A DNA stretch of 64,000 nucleotides from Agromyces protaetiae (lineage in GTDB: Bacteria; Actinomycetota; Actinomycetes; Actinomycetales; Microbacteriaceae). Under the pieces are notes generated by a model, which saw only the letters and a program-made list of their open reading frames with translations, made no database searches and was not told where the DNA came from. The stretch covers positions 2,356,001-2,420,000 of the forward strand of contig NZ_CP133018.1 in NCBI RefSeq assembly GCF_030866785.1, given 5' to 3'. Shown here piece by piece: positions 18,357 through 27,481 of this stretch (its first letter is position 1; each line of letters opens with the position of its first letter). The translations under genes and the position numbers were made by a program.

Positions 18357-19588
18357 TTCAGGAAGTCGGGGATGTCGAGGTCGTCGCCGTCGTCGTCGAA
18401 CGCCGGGTCGGTGACGATCTGATCGCCGGCAGGCGGGTCGATCTCGCCCCAGTTGGCGGTCTCGACGAGCTCTTCGATGTCGATCTCGGAGGCCAGCTCG
18501 CCGCCGTCGGCGATCGAGCCGCCGAGGGCGCCCGCACCGCCGAGCGCACCGGCGCCGCCGACGGCCGCGCCGACCGCCGCCGGCACAGCGGCGGTACGCC
18601 GCGCCTCGGACTGGTCCTCGAGCTGTGCCTTGGCCTGCGGTTCGCCGCCGTCGAAGCCCGCGGCGATGACCGTGACCCGGACCTCGTCGCCCAGGGTGTC
18701 GTCGATGACGGCACCGAAGATGATGTTCGCCTCGGGGTGCACGGCCTCCTGGACGAGCCGGGCGGCGTCATTGATCTCGAAGATGCCGAGGTTCGATCCG
18801 CCCTGGATCGAGAGCAGCACGCCGTGCGCGCCATCGATCGAGGCTTCGAGCAGCGGGCTCGCGACCGCGAGCTCGGCGGCCTTGATCGACCGGTCGGCAC
18901 CGCGTGACGAGCCGATGCCCATGAGCGCGGAGCCCGCGCCCTGCATGACCGACTTGACGTCCGCGAAGTCGAGGTTGATCAGGCCGGGGGTCGTGATCAG
19001 GTCGGTGATGCCCTGCACACCGGCGAGCAGCACCTGGTCGGCGGTCGAGAACGCCTCGAGCATCGAGATCCCGCGGTCGCTGATCTCCAGCAGCCGGTCG
19101 TTCGGCACCACGATGAGGGTGTCGACCTCTTCCTTCAGCCGGCCGACGCCCTGCTCGGCCTGGGTCTGCCGGCGCTTGCCCTCGAAGCTGAACGGCTTCG
19201 TCACCACACCGATCGTGAGCGCGCCGATCGACTTGGCGATGCGGGCGACGACGGGCGCGCCGCCCGTGCCGGTGCCACCGCCCTCACCGGCGGTCACGAA
19301 GACCATGTCGGCGCCCGCGAGCGCCTCCTCGATCTCCTCGGCGTGGTCCTCGGCGGCGCGACGGCCCACCTCGGGGTCGGCGCCCGCGCCGAGGCCTCGC
19401 GTGAGGTCTCGGCCGACGTCGAGCTTCACGTCGGCGTCCGACATGAGCAGCGCCTGTGCATCGGTGTTGATCGCGATGAACTCGACGCCGCGCAGACCGA
19501 GCTCGATCATGCGGTTCACCGCGTTCACACCGCCGCCGCCGATGCCGACGACTTTGATGACGGCGAGGTAGTTCTGGTTAGTCGACAT
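18353..19588 (-). CDS. ftsZ: Cell division GTPase FtsZ
   Basis: Tubulin homologue that forms the Z-ring (411 aa). Present are [19 protein letters not shown], the tubulin signature [13 protein letters not shown], the T7-loop segment [11 protein letters not shown] and the conserved C-terminal peptide [10 protein letters not shown] that binds SepF and FtsW-type partners. An Ala/Gly-rich linker (about residues 325-355) separates core and tail. ATG 19588 has GGAGG 7 nt upstream. The 178-bp gap before it holds a likely promoter and a striking palindrome, so ftsZ is probably also transcribed independently of ftsQ. Confidence 0.98.
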   Translation of the reverse strand: MSTNQNYLAVIKVVGIGGGGVNAVNRMIELGLRGVEFIAINTDAQALLMSDADVKLDVGRDLTRGLGAGADPEVGRRAAEDHAEEIEEALAGADMVFVTAGEGGGTGTGGAPVVARIAKSIGALTIGVVTKPFSFEGKRRQTQAEQGVGRLKEEVDTLIVVPNDRLLEISDRGISMLEAFSTADQVLLAGVQGITDLITTPGLINLDFADVKSVMQGAGSALMGIGSSRGADRSIKAAELAVASPLLEASIDGAHGVLLSIQGGSNLGIFEINDAARLVQEAVHPEANIIFGAVIDDTLGDEVRVTVIAAGFDGGEPQAKAQLEDQSEARRTAAVPAAVGAAVGGAGALGGAGALGGSIADGGELASEIDIEELVETANWGEIDPPAGDQIVTDPAFDDDGDDLDIPDFLK

Positions 19589-19616
19589 TTCCGGCCCTCC
19601 GTGCGAACTCTGAACC

Positions 19617-19640
19617 TTGAACCTTCACCTGAAGGTTAAA
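19617..19640. promoter_or_regulatory. 24-bp palindrome in the ftsZ leader
   Basis: Near-perfect dyad with arms TTgAACCTTCA and TGAAGGTTaAA around a central CC; only one arm pair mismatches. It lies 29-52 nt before the ftsZ start. A -10-like CATACT (minus strand, 19655-19650) sits directly upstream, so the dyad would fall at about the start of the transcript. It could be an operator or a 5'UTR stem-loop. A further AACCTT lies beside it. FtsR, encoded at 51463-52152, is a candidate regulator by analogy with Corynebacterium. Confidence 0.55.
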
Positions 19641-19766
19641 GTCTTGCCGAGTATGCAATTCCTGCGACGACGGTACGGTGTGCGAGCTGTTCCGCTCGGC
19701 AAGGCGCACCCGCGTGTCGCGATCCCCCGGCCAAACCCATCGGAAGCCGACGCGCGGCGCGGCGCG

Positions 19767-20918
19767 TCATCCGATCAGCCCGGGGCTCATCGGCGCAGAG
19801 ACGTCGTAGGTCGTGACCGTTCCGGGCGGTGCCGAGCGCATGAGCTGAGCCAGCACCGTCGCCTTGAGCGTGGACTCCTCGGCGCTGCCCCACACGACCG
19901 CCGCGTCGCCAGCGAGCACGAGCCGCACATCGTCGGCCGTCTCGGCACTGGCGTGCACGACCTGCGCGCGGACGTCGGCCGGCAGGCTGCGGATCACCGC
20001 GGCCGCCGCCCGGAACCCTTCGCTCGTCACGGGACCGGCACTGATCACCGGCTGCCCCTCGGGCCGCTCGGCCGGCCGCTCGATGACCACGCCGGCCGCG
20101 TCGACGAGCTCGAGCCCGGCCGGCGTCTCGAGCACCCCGACGGGCACCCGCTCGACGATGCGGACCACGAGCGTCCCGGGCGGCAGGGTCTCCGTCGAGT
20201 ACGTCTCGATCAGCGGGAACGCCTCGAGGGCCGACTGCACCTCGGCCGAGGTGATCAGGGGCAGCGGCGTGCCGAGATCCTCCGCGAACGCGGCCTGGAT
20301 CTCAGCGACGGGGATGCGCGCCGCCCCCTCGATACGCACCTCACGGAGCGCCATCACCGGCGAGTACGCGATCGCGAGCAGACCCACCGACACCAGCAGC
20401 ACCGAACCGGCGCCGATCAGCCAGGCCCGGCGGCGGCGGCGCGACCGCTCGGTGAACCGGCGCACCTCCTGCCGCTCGTACCGCTTCCGCGCCGCGCGCG
20501 CTCGCGCGAGGGCGCGCCTCGCCGCCCGCACGTCGGTCCACGCGGACCCTGCGCCGCCGGATCCGGACGGTGCGGATGCCTCGGACGAGTCGGGCGGCGA
20601 TGAATCCGCGGATGACGGAGCATCCGGCTCGGAGCCGGCCCGCGAGCGGCCGGCCCGGAATCCCCGACGCGGCGAACCCGTGCCCTCGCGGATCAGCGGC
20701 TCGATGGGCTGCGTGGCGTCGGCGTCCTCCACCGGCGGGGCCGGGTCCGGACGCTGCACCGGAATCGGCTCGGTGGTGGCGCGTTCGCTCGCGGTGCGCG
20801 ACGCGCGCGCCCCGCGCGCCCGGCCGCTCCCCCGCTCGGTCACCGCGCCCGCCGTCTCCGGGACCGGTTCCGGATGCCGCGACCGAGGCGGCCCGTCGAA
20901 CCCCTGCGGCCGCCTCAC
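19767..20918 (-). CDS. ftsQ: Cell division protein FtsQ/DivIB
   Basis: Bitopic divisome protein (383 aa). A long, charged, Pro/Ser-rich cytoplasmic region of about 155 residues is followed by one membrane helix (RAWLIGAGSVLLVSVGLLAI), a POTRA domain starting LREVRIEGAARIPVAEIQAA and the FtsQ domain (TLPPGTLVVRIVERVPVGVL). The cytoplasmic part is longer than in Gram-negative FtsQ, as is common in actinobacteria. GTG 20918 follows the murC stop by 13 nt. Confidence 0.93.
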   Translation of the reverse strand: MRRPQGFDGPPRSRHPEPVPETAGAVTERGSGRARGARASRTASERATTEPIPVQRPDPAPPVEDADATQPIEPLIREGTGSPRRGFRAGRSRAGSEPDAPSSADSSPPDSSEASAPSGSGGAGSAWTDVRAARRALARARAARKRYERQEVRRFTERSRRRRRAWLIGAGSVLLVSVGLLAIAYSPVMALREVRIEGAARIPVAEIQAAFAEDLGTPLPLITSAEVQSALEAFPLIETYSTETLPPGTLVVRIVERVPVGVLETPAGLELVDAAGVVIERPAERPEGQPVISAGPVTSEGFRAAAAVIRSLPADVRAQVVHASAETADDVRLVLAGDAAVVWGSAEESTLKATVLAQLMRSAPPGTVTTYDVSAPMSPGLIG

Positions 20919-20931
20919 GCGGGTGCCGCCC

Positions 20932-22335
20932 TCACTCGCGCTCCCGCTCGAGCGCGGCGAGCAGCTGCGGCACGATGCGGTACACGTCGCCGCAGCCCAA
21001 AGTGATCACGAAGTCGCCGTCGCGTGAGATCCGCGCGGTGTGGTCGGCGGCCGCCTGCCAGTCCGCGATGAACGCGACATGCGACGCGTCGGCGAAACGC
21101 TCGCTGACCAGTTCGCCCGTGACCCCCGGCACGGGGTCCTCGCGCGCGCCGTACACGTCGAGCACGACCGTCTCGTCGGCGAACCGCTCGAGCACCTCGG
21201 CGAACTCGGTCGCGAACGCCTGCGTGCGGCTGTAGGTGTGCGGCTGATGCACGGCGATGATCCGGCCGTCGCCGACGACCGTGCGGGCGGCCTCGAGCGC
21301 CGCGGCGACCTCGGTCGGGTGGTGCGCGTAGTCGTCGTAGACGCTCACCCCGCCGACGGTGCCGTGCAGCTCGAAGCGGCGGCCCGTGCCGCCGAACCGT
21401 TCGATGCCCGCGAGCGCCGCGGCCGGATCGTGCCCGAGCCCGACGAGCACGGCGAACGCCCCGGCGGCATTGATCGCATTGTGCCGTCCCGGCACGCGCA
21501 GCCGCGCCCGGTAGGTCCGGCCGTCGTAGTCGATCGCGAAAGCCACGGGACCGTCGGTCTCGACGGAGTGCACGCGCACCGTGGCATCCGCCGCCGCACC
21601 GAACGTGACGACCGCGCCGTGCGCGAGCCGATCGCGCACCCGGGTCGCGCCAGGGTCGTCGGACGAGATCACGACGAGCTCGCGGGCCCGGTCGGCGAAG
21701 TCGACGAACGCCTGCTCGAACGCCTCGCGCGAGCCGTAGTGGTCGAGGTGGTCGGGGTCGACGTTCGTGATGAGCGCGACGGACGTGTCGTACAGCAGGA
21801 ACGAGCCGTCGGACTCGTCGGCCTCGACTACGAAGAGCTCGTCGCGCCCCGACGCCGAGCTCACACCGAGGTCGGCGATGACCCCGCCGTTCACGAAGTT
21901 CGGGTCGGCGCCCACGCCGAGCAGGCCGGTCACGATCATGCCCGTCGACGTGGTCTTGCCGTGCGCACCCGCGACCGAGACGAGCCGGCGCCCGCCGATC
22001 AGCGCCGCCAGCGCCTGCGAGCGGTGCAGCACGGGCAACCCGCGCTCGAGCGCCAGCTGGTACTCGGGATTGTCCTGCCAGAGCGCACCCGTGACGACGA
22101 CCGTGTCGGTGTCGTCGGGGAGGTTCGCCGCGCGATGTCCGATCGCGACCGCGGCCCCGAGCTCACGAAGCGCGGCGATGTTCGCCGAGTCGCGCACATC
22201 CGAACCGGTCACGCGGTGACCGTCGCCGAGCATGAGCCGGGCGATGCCGCTCATGCCGGACCCGCCGATGCCCACGAAGTGCACGTTGCCGAGTTCGGCG
22301 GGGATCCTCACTGAGGGGTCGGGCTTGATGGTCAC
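20932..22335 (-). CDS. murC: UDP-N-acetylmuramate--L-alanine ligase
   Basis: Adds the first amino acid to UDP-MurNAc (467 aa). It starts [20 protein letters not shown] followed by the Rossmann [15 protein letters not shown]. The ATP loop is [15 protein letters not shown], and later motifs are [35 protein letters not shown] and [12 protein letters not shown]. The GTG at 22335 fits the family start; its ribosome site (GAAAGG, 11-12 nt away) is poor. If this organism has group B peptidoglycan, the residue added may be glycine rather than alanine; that is taxonomic inference. Confidence 0.96.
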   Translation of the reverse strand: MTIKPDPSVRIPAELGNVHFVGIGGSGMSGIARLMLGDGHRVTGSDVRDSANIAALRELGAAVAIGHRAANLPDDTDTVVVTGALWQDNPEYQLALERGLPVLHRSQALAALIGGRRLVSVAGAHGKTTSTGMIVTGLLGVGADPNFVNGGVIADLGVSSASGRDELFVVEADESDGSFLLYDTSVALITNVDPDHLDHYGSREAFEQAFVDFADRARELVVISSDDPGATRVRDRLAHGAVVTFGAAADATVRVHSVETDGPVAFAIDYDGRTYRARLRVPGRHNAINAAGAFAVLVGLGHDPAAALAGIERFGGTGRRFELHGTVGGVSVYDDYAHHPTEVAAALEAARTVVGDGRIIAVHQPHTYSRTQAFATEFAEVLERFADETVVLDVYGAREDPVPGVTGELVSERFADASHVAFIADWQAAADHTARISRDGDFVITLGCGDVYRIVPQLLAALERERE

Positions 22336-22417
22336 GTCGGTTCGGGCCTTTCGCGGTCGCGTCCGGCGGGCCTCCCGCCGGTGGATGCCCCGCGCGGGAC
22401 ATCTCGCTCCTTCAACG

Positions 22418-23518
22418 TTACGCGGGATCGCCCGCAGCGCGGGCTCCCCCGCCGAGCGCGCGATCGACGAGGGCGACCATGCGGTCGGTGCCGTCGCGGA
22501 AGCCCGCCGCTGCGGCGGCACGCGCCATGGCGGCGACGCCCGGCGCGTCCTCGAGGAGCGGCGCGAGCGTCGCGGTCACCCATTCGGGCGTGAAGGCCTG
22601 ATCGGCGACCAGCAGCCCGCCGCCCGCGGCGACCACGGGCGCCGCATTGAACCGCTGCTCGCCGTTGCCGACCGGGTAGGGCACGTAGACCGCCGGGATG
22701 CCGAGCGCGGCGAGCTCGCTCACGGTGCCGGCTCCCGCGCGCGACACGGCGGCGTCCGCCAGCGCGAGCGCGAGGTCCATGCGGTCGGCGTACTCCACCA
22801 TGCGATAGCCCTCGAGCCCCGGATCGGCCACCTCGCTCGACCCGCCGGTCAAGTGCAGCACCTGCCACCCGGTCGCCAGCAGCCGTTCGGCCGAGTCCAC
22901 GACGGTCGTATTGATCCGGCGTGCCCCGAGCGATCCGCCCGTGACGAGCAGCACCGGGCGATCGGCGTCGAGCCCGAATGCCAGCGCCGCCTCGGCGCGC
23001 GACGCGACCCGGTCGAGGCGCTCGATCTCTCGTCTGAGCGGCATACCCACGACCTCGGCTCGCGGCAGCGGCGTACCCGCGAACGCGACCCCGGTCGCGG
23101 CCGAGAACCGCGCGCCGAGCCGGTTCGCGAGCCCGGGCCGGGCGTTCGCCTCGTGGATGGCCACGGGGACGCGGGCCCGGCGCGCGGCGAGGTACGCGGG
23201 CGTCGAGACATAGCCGCCGAAGCCGACGACCACGTCGACGCCGTGCGCGCCGATCAGCCGGCGCACGTCGTCGATCGACTGCCGGAACCGGGCCGGGAAC
23301 ACCACGGCCTGGCGGTTCGGCCGCCGCGGGAACGGCACCTTCGCGATCGTCAGCAGCTCGTAGCCGCGAGCCGGCACCAGTCGCGACTCGAGTCCTTCGG
23401 CGGTGCCGAGCACGAGCACGTCCACGTCGGGATCGCGCTCGCGGAGCCGGTCGGCGACCGCGAGCAGCGGGTTCACATGACCGGCGGTGCCACCGCCGGC
23501 GAGCAGGTAGGTCGTCAC
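22418..23518 (-). CDS. murG: UDP-N-acetylglucosamine transferase MurG
   Basis: Glycosyltransferase that makes lipid II from lipid I on the inner face of the membrane (366 aa). It has [20 protein letters not shown] at the N-terminus, [16 protein letters not shown], the acceptor region [19 protein letters not shown], and the donor site [15 protein letters not shown] plus [27 protein letters not shown] 23518 overlaps the ftsW stop (GTGA). A GC-rich hairpin (8-bp stem, 22363-22381) lies between this gene and murC. Confidence 0.96.
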   Translation of the reverse strand: MTTYLLAGGGTAGHVNPLLAVADRLRERDPDVDVLVLGTAEGLESRLVPARGYELLTIAKVPFPRRPNRQAVVFPARFRQSIDDVRRLIGAHGVDVVVGFGGYVSTPAYLAARRARVPVAIHEANARPGLANRLGARFSAATGVAFAGTPLPRAEVVGMPLRREIERLDRVASRAEAALAFGLDADRPVLLVTGGSLGARRINTTVVDSAERLLATGWQVLHLTGGSSEVADPGLEGYRMVEYADRMDLALALADAAVSRAGAGTVSELAALGIPAVYVPYPVGNGEQRFNAAPVVAAGGGLLVADQAFTPEWVTATLAPLLEDAPGVAAMARAAAAAGFRDGTDRMVALVDRALGGGARAAGDPA

Positions 23519-24759
23519 GTGGTGGTGCTCCTCGCACGTCGGCCCGTGAACGGCATCGAGAACCGAGCAGTGCCCTCGGGATCCCGCGCGACCGAGAGCA
23601 CGACACCGATCGCGAACAGCGTCGTGAGCAGGGCGGTGCCGCCCGCGGAGACGAGTGGCAACGGCACGCCGAGCACGGGGAACACCTTCAGCACGACGCC
23701 GATGTTCACCAGCGCCTGCCCGATCACCCAGACGGTCACCGCGGCGGTCGCCGCCCGGCCGAACGGCGTCTGCGCGCCGCGCAGCACGCGCGCGAGCGCG
23801 ACCGCGAGCAACGCGAACAGGCCGATGACGACGATCGCCCCGATCAATCCGAGCTCCTCGCCGATGATCGCGAAGATGAAGTCGTTGTCGGCCGCGGGCA
23901 GCCACGACCATTTCGCCGCCGAGTTGCCGAGCCCGACCCCGAAGATGCCGCCGTTCGCGAGCGCGAACATGCCGTGCTGGCTCTGCCAGCAGTCCTCCTG
24001 GTCGATCGTCGTGCAGTTCTCCTGGAGGAACGAGGTGATGCGTCGCAGCCGGCTGTCGCTCGATACCGCGACGATCCCGAACAGGACGGCGCCGACGATC
24101 ACCGGGACGAGCAGCAGTCGCAGTTTCACGCCGATCAGGAACAGCGCGCCGAGCAGCATGCCGGCCATCACCATGACGGTGCCGAGGTCGCCGCCGAGCA
24201 GCACGAGGCCGATCGCACCGCCGCCCACGAGCAGGATCGGGAGCAGGCCGTGCACGAAGTCGTCGAGCTTGTCCTGTTTCTTGGTCACGATGAGCCCGAG
24301 CCAGAGCACGAGCGCGACCTTGATCGCCTCGGACGGCTGGAACGAGAACGACCCGAGCGCGAGCCAGTTCCTATTGCCGCCCACCTCGATGCCGAGCGGG
24401 GTGGCGACGACGAGCACCTGCATCACGCACGCGACCGCGAGCGCCGGCCACGCGAGCGCCATCCAGAACTTCTGCGGCATCCGGCTGGCGAAGAGCATGA
24501 TCGGCACGCCGAACAACGCCCACAGGCCCTGCCTGCTGGCCTGGCCGAGGAAGTCGCCCTCGTCGAGCTTGGACTGGACCAGCGACGACGACAGCACCAT
24601 CACGAGTCCGAGTGCGACGAGGAAGATCGTCGTGCCGAGCAGCAGGAAGTAGTCGCCGGACTCCGCGCGCAGGACCCGGCCGAGCCGGATACGAGCCGCG
24701 TGGACGCCCGACGCCTCAGTGGTCTTCGCGGGGCGCGAGGCCTTGGGTGGAGTCGTCAC
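23515..24759 (-). CDS. ftsW: Peptidoglycan polymerase FtsW (SEDS family)
   Basis: SEDS glycosyltransferase that polymerises lipid II at the septum together with FtsI (414 aa, about ten membrane helices). Typical motifs are VMVLSSSLVQSKLDEGDF, GNRNWLALGSFSFQPSEAIK, GGDLGTVMVMAGMLLGALF, DFIFAIIGEELGLIGA and GVPLPLVSAGGTALLTTLFA. GTG 24759 has GGAGG 8 nt upstream. It overlaps the end of murD by 44 nt. Confidence 0.95.
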   Translation of the reverse strand: MTTPPKASRPAKTTEASGVHAARIRLGRVLRAESGDYFLLLGTTIFLVALGLVMVLSSSLVQSKLDEGDFLGQASRQGLWALFGVPIMLFASRMPQKFWMALAWPALAVACVMQVLVVATPLGIEVGGNRNWLALGSFSFQPSEAIKVALVLWLGLIVTKKQDKLDDFVHGLLPILLVGGGAIGLVLLGGDLGTVMVMAGMLLGALFLIGVKLRLLLVPVIVGAVLFGIVAVSSDSRLRRITSFLQENCTTIDQEDCWQSQHGMFALANGGIFGVGLGNSAAKWSWLPAADNDFIFAIIGEELGLIGAIVVIGLFALLAVALARVLRGAQTPFGRAATAAVTVWVIGQALVNIGVVLKVFPVLGVPLPLVSAGGTALLTTLFAIGVVLSVARDPEGTARFSMPFTGRRARSTTT

Positions 24760-26251
24760 CAGCCTCACCTCCGAGCATCGCCTGCACCGCGTGATGGAAC
24801 CGCCGGCCTCGGTCGGCGTAGTCGGCGAACTGATCCATCGACGCGGCCGCCGGAGCGAGGAGCACGGTGTCCCCCTCTTCCGCCACGGTCGCCGCGAGGG
24901 CGACCGCTTCGGGCATCACCTGCTCAGTGTCGTCCGCGGTCACCTCGAACAGCGGCAGCCCGGGCGCGTGTCGGCCGAACGCGGCCACGAGCGCCGCACG
25001 GTCGCGACCGATGACCACCGCGGCGCGCAACCGCCCGACGTGCGCGGCGACGAGCGAGTCGGCGTCGACACCCTTGAGCAGGCCGCCGACGATCCATACG
25101 ACGCGCCCGAAGGCGGTCAGCGACGCCTGCGCGGCGTGCGGATTGGTCGCCTTCGAGTCGTCGATCCAACGGATGCCTCGGGCGAGCGCCACGGTCTCGA
25201 TGCGATGCGCGTCCAGACGGAAGTCGAGGAGCGCGTCGTGGATCACGCCCACCGGGACCCCGAACGACCGCGCGAGCGCCGACGCCGCGAGGATGTTCTG
25301 CACGATGTGCGGCGCTGCGAGGCCGCGCGGCTCGAGCTCGCCGAGGGTCGTGATCTCGAGGGCGGCCGTGTGCCGCTCCTCGAGGAACGCGCGATCGCAG
25401 AGGATGCCCTCGACGACGCCGAAGTCGCTCGGCCCCGGCGTGTCGAGGCCGAAGCCGATCGCGCGCGCGCCCTCTTCGACCTCGGCGTCCTCGACCATGC
25501 CGCGCGTGACCTCGTCAGCCCGGTTGTAGACGCACGCCACGCGCGTGTTCGCGTAGACCTTGGCCTTCGCCGCACGGTACGCCTCGAACGAGCCGTGCCA
25601 GTCGAGGTGGTCGTCGGCAAGATTGAGGCACACGCTCGACCACGGGTGGAGCGCGCCGGGCCCGGTGGTGCGCAGATGGTGCAGTTGGTAGCTCGAGAGC
25701 TCGACCACGAGCACGTCGAAGCCGCCCGGGTCGCGCACGGCATCGAGCACCGGCACGCCGATGTTGCCGCAGGGCGCTGCGCGCAGACCGTTCGCCGCGA
25801 GCAGGGTCGCGGTGAGCTGCACCGTGGTCGTCTTGCCGTTCGTGCCGGTGACGAGGATCCAGTCGGCGGGGCGCACCTTGTCGCGCACCCGCCAGGCGAG
25901 CTCGATGTCGCCCCACACGGCGATGCCACCCGCGGCCGCCCACTCGAGGACCGCGTGGTCGGGATGGAACCCAGGGGACGCGATCACGAGCTCCGGCGCG
26001 AAGTCGACGAGCGCCGGCGGCGCCGTCTCGAGCGGGTCGACGACGAATCCGGCACCGATCACATCGAGGATCCGTGCACGCTCGTCGTCGGGCTTGGACG
26101 CGAGCACGAGCACGTCGGCGCCGAGCTCGGTGAGCGTGTCGGCGACCGCGAACCCGGTGACCCCGAGGCCGAGCACCGCGACGCGGAGTCCGCTCCAGTC
26201 GGCGTGCCAGCTGGTGAGCCCGTCGAGGCGGGTGGGCGAGACATCCGTCAC
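24716..26251 (-). CDS. murD: UDP-N-acetylmuramoylalanine--D-glutamate ligase
   Basis: Adds D-glutamate to the muropeptide precursor (511 aa). Present are [20 protein letters not shown], the ATP loop [81 protein letters not shown] and [14 protein letters not shown] 26251 overlaps the mraY stop by 4 nt (GTGA) as elsewhere in the cluster; ATG 26263 is in frame and possible. The body is a little longer than usual (about 450-500), mainly in the C-terminal domain. Confidence 0.95.
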   Translation of the reverse strand: MTDVSPTRLDGLTSWHADWSGLRVAVLGLGVTGFAVADTLTELGADVLVLASKPDDERARILDVIGAGFVVDPLETAPPALVDFAPELVIASPGFHPDHAVLEWAAAGGIAVWGDIELAWRVRDKVRPADWILVTGTNGKTTTVQLTATLLAANGLRAAPCGNIGVPVLDAVRDPGGFDVLVVELSSYQLHHLRTTGPGALHPWSSVCLNLADDHLDWHGSFEAYRAAKAKVYANTRVACVYNRADEVTRGMVEDAEVEEGARAIGFGLDTPGPSDFGVVEGILCDRAFLEERHTAALEITTLGELEPRGLAAPHIVQNILAASALARSFGVPVGVIHDALLDFRLDAHRIETVALARGIRWIDDSKATNPHAAQASLTAFGRVVWIVGGLLKGVDADSLVAAHVGRLRAAVVIGRDRAALVAAFGRHAPGLPLFEVTADDTEQVMPEAVALAATVAEEGDTVLLAPAAASMDQFADYADRGRRFHHAVQAMLGGEAGDDSTQGLAPREDH

Positions 26252-27345
26252 TGCTGGAGCCATTCGAAGTAGAAGCTGCCGACGCCGGCGGCCACGAGGA
26301 GCCCGCCGATGATCCAGAAGCGCACGACGATGGTGACCTCCGCCCACCCCTTCAGCTCGAAGTGATGGTGGATCGGGCTCATGAGGAAGATACGTTTGCC
26401 GCGCGTGAGCTTGAAGTACGCCCGCTGCACGATCACCGAGCCGGTCTCGATCACGAACAGACCGCCGATGAGCAGCAGCAGCAGCTCGGTGCGGCTGAGG
26501 ATCGCGAGCGCCGCGAGCGCGCCGCCCAGCGCGAGCGACCCGGTGTCGCCCATGTAGATGTGCGCGGGATTGGTGTTCCACCAGAGGAAGCCGATGAGTC
26601 CACCCACGATCGCCGTCGCGACGATCGCGAGGTCCAGCGGATCGCGCACGTCATAGCAGCGGTACGCGTCGGCCGGGTCGAGGCTCTCGCTGAAGCAGGA
26701 CTGATTGAACTGCCAGAAGCCGATGATCACGAACGAGCCGATCGCGAGGATCGAGGCGCCGGCCGCGAGTCCGTCGAGGCCGTCCGTCACGTTCACCGCG
26801 TTGGACGCCGCCGCCGTCAGCAGGCAGATCCAGATCACGTACAGCACGATGCCGACGACCGTGCCGAACACCATGAAATCGAGCGGCAGGTCGCGGATGA
26901 ACGAGATCTTCGTCGTGGCAGGCGTCGCGTTCTGCGCGTTCGGGAACTGCAGGGCGAGCAGCGCGAACGCGCCGGCGACGACGACCTGGCCGCCGACCTT
27001 CGCCCAGCCACCGAGTCCGAGGCTCTGCTTCTTTCGGGTCTTCAGGAAATCGTCGACGAACCCGACGATGCCGAGGCCGACCATCATGAACAGCACGAGC
27101 AGTCCGGAGGGCGTCGGCGGCTCGTTGCTCACCAGCAGCGTCGCCACGAAATAGCCGAAGAGCGCACCGAGGATGAAGATGATGCCGCCCATCGTGGGCG
27201 TGCCGCGCTTCACGTGGTGCGACTGCGGGCCGTCATCGCGGATGAACTGCCCCCACCCGATGCGACGGAACAGCCGAATGAACAGCGGCGTCAGGAACAG
27301 CGTGAAGGCGAGCGACAACGCTCCGGCGGTCAGCAGTGCTCTCAC
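26248..27345 (-). CDS. mraY: Phospho-N-acetylmuramoyl-pentapeptide transferase
   Basis: Integral membrane enzyme that forms lipid I from undecaprenyl phosphate (365 aa, about ten helices). It begins [20 protein letters not shown]. The catalytic aspartates lie in VGFVDDFLK and [12 protein letters not shown], and the C-terminal HHH motif in [14 protein letters not shown]. The GTG start at 27345 overlaps the stop of the preceding 23-codon reading frame (GTGA), whose GGGGAG serves as ribosome binding site 7 nt before the start. Confidence 0.97.
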   Translation of the reverse strand: MRALLTAGALSLAFTLFLTPLFIRLFRRIGWGQFIRDDGPQSHHVKRGTPTMGGIIFILGALFGYFVATLLVSNEPPTPSGLLVLFMMVGLGIVGFVDDFLKTRKKQSLGLGGWAKVGGQVVVAGAFALLALQFPNAQNATPATTKISFIRDLPLDFMVFGTVVGIVLYVIWICLLTAAASNAVNVTDGLDGLAAGASILAIGSFVIIGFWQFNQSCFSESLDPADAYRCYDVRDPLDLAIVATAIVGGLIGFLWWNTNPAHIYMGDTGSLALGGALAALAILSRTELLLLLIGGLFVIETGSVIVQRAYFKLTRGKRIFLMSPIHHHFELKGWAEVTIVVRFWIIGGLLVAAGVGSFYFEWLQQ

Positions 27346-27413
27346 TCGGACACTCCCCGTCGGTCGCTGAGGCAGCCGAGCCCGCGGATCATCAGTGCTG
27401 CTGCGCCGCTCAT
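27342..27413 (-). CDS. Mini-ORF 2 between murF and mraY (23 codons)
   Basis: A 23-residue reading frame beginning [13 protein letters not shown] and ending SDRRGVSE. Its ATG overlaps the stop of mini-ORF 1 (ATGA) and its stop overlaps the mraY GTG (GTGA), so ribosomes could pass from murF to mraY without a break. Its last codons supply GGGGAG as mraY's ribosome binding site. It is a near copy of mini-ORF 1. No known family; the peptide has no clear membrane segment and may matter only as a translated linker. Confidence 0.6.
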   Translation of the reverse strand: MSGAAALMIRGLGCLSDRRGVSE

Positions 27414-27481
27414 GCGGACACTCCCCGTCGGTCGCTGAGGCGGCCGAGCCGGCGGATCATCAGTGCTGCTGCGCCGCTCAT
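27346..27481. repeat. Tandem duplication, 2 x 68 bp, at the murF/mraY junction
   Basis: Two direct copies (27414-27481 and 27346-27413) differ at only about three positions. Each copy encodes one mini-ORF. The end of the unit (CTCaGCGACCGACgGGGAG on the minus strand) matches the murF 3' end with about two differences. The start of the unit (GCACTGaTGAtC then CGCCGG) resembles the first codons of mraY. The unit therefore looks like a copy of the murF/mraY boundary. Confidence 0.85.
27410..27481 (-). CDS. Mini-ORF 1 between murF and mraY (23 codons)
   Basis: A 23-residue reading frame beginning [13 protein letters not shown] and ending SDRRGVSA. Its ATG overlaps the murF stop (ATGA), with GGGAG of the murF 3' end 10 nt upstream, and its stop overlaps the start of mini-ORF 2. 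It is a tandem copy of mini-ORF 2, with two internal base changes and a different last codon. I do not recognise the peptide. The exact fit of both frames into the chain of 4-nt overlaps is why they are reported as translated. Confidence 0.6.
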   Translation of the reverse strand: MSGAAALMIRRLGRLSDRRGVSA

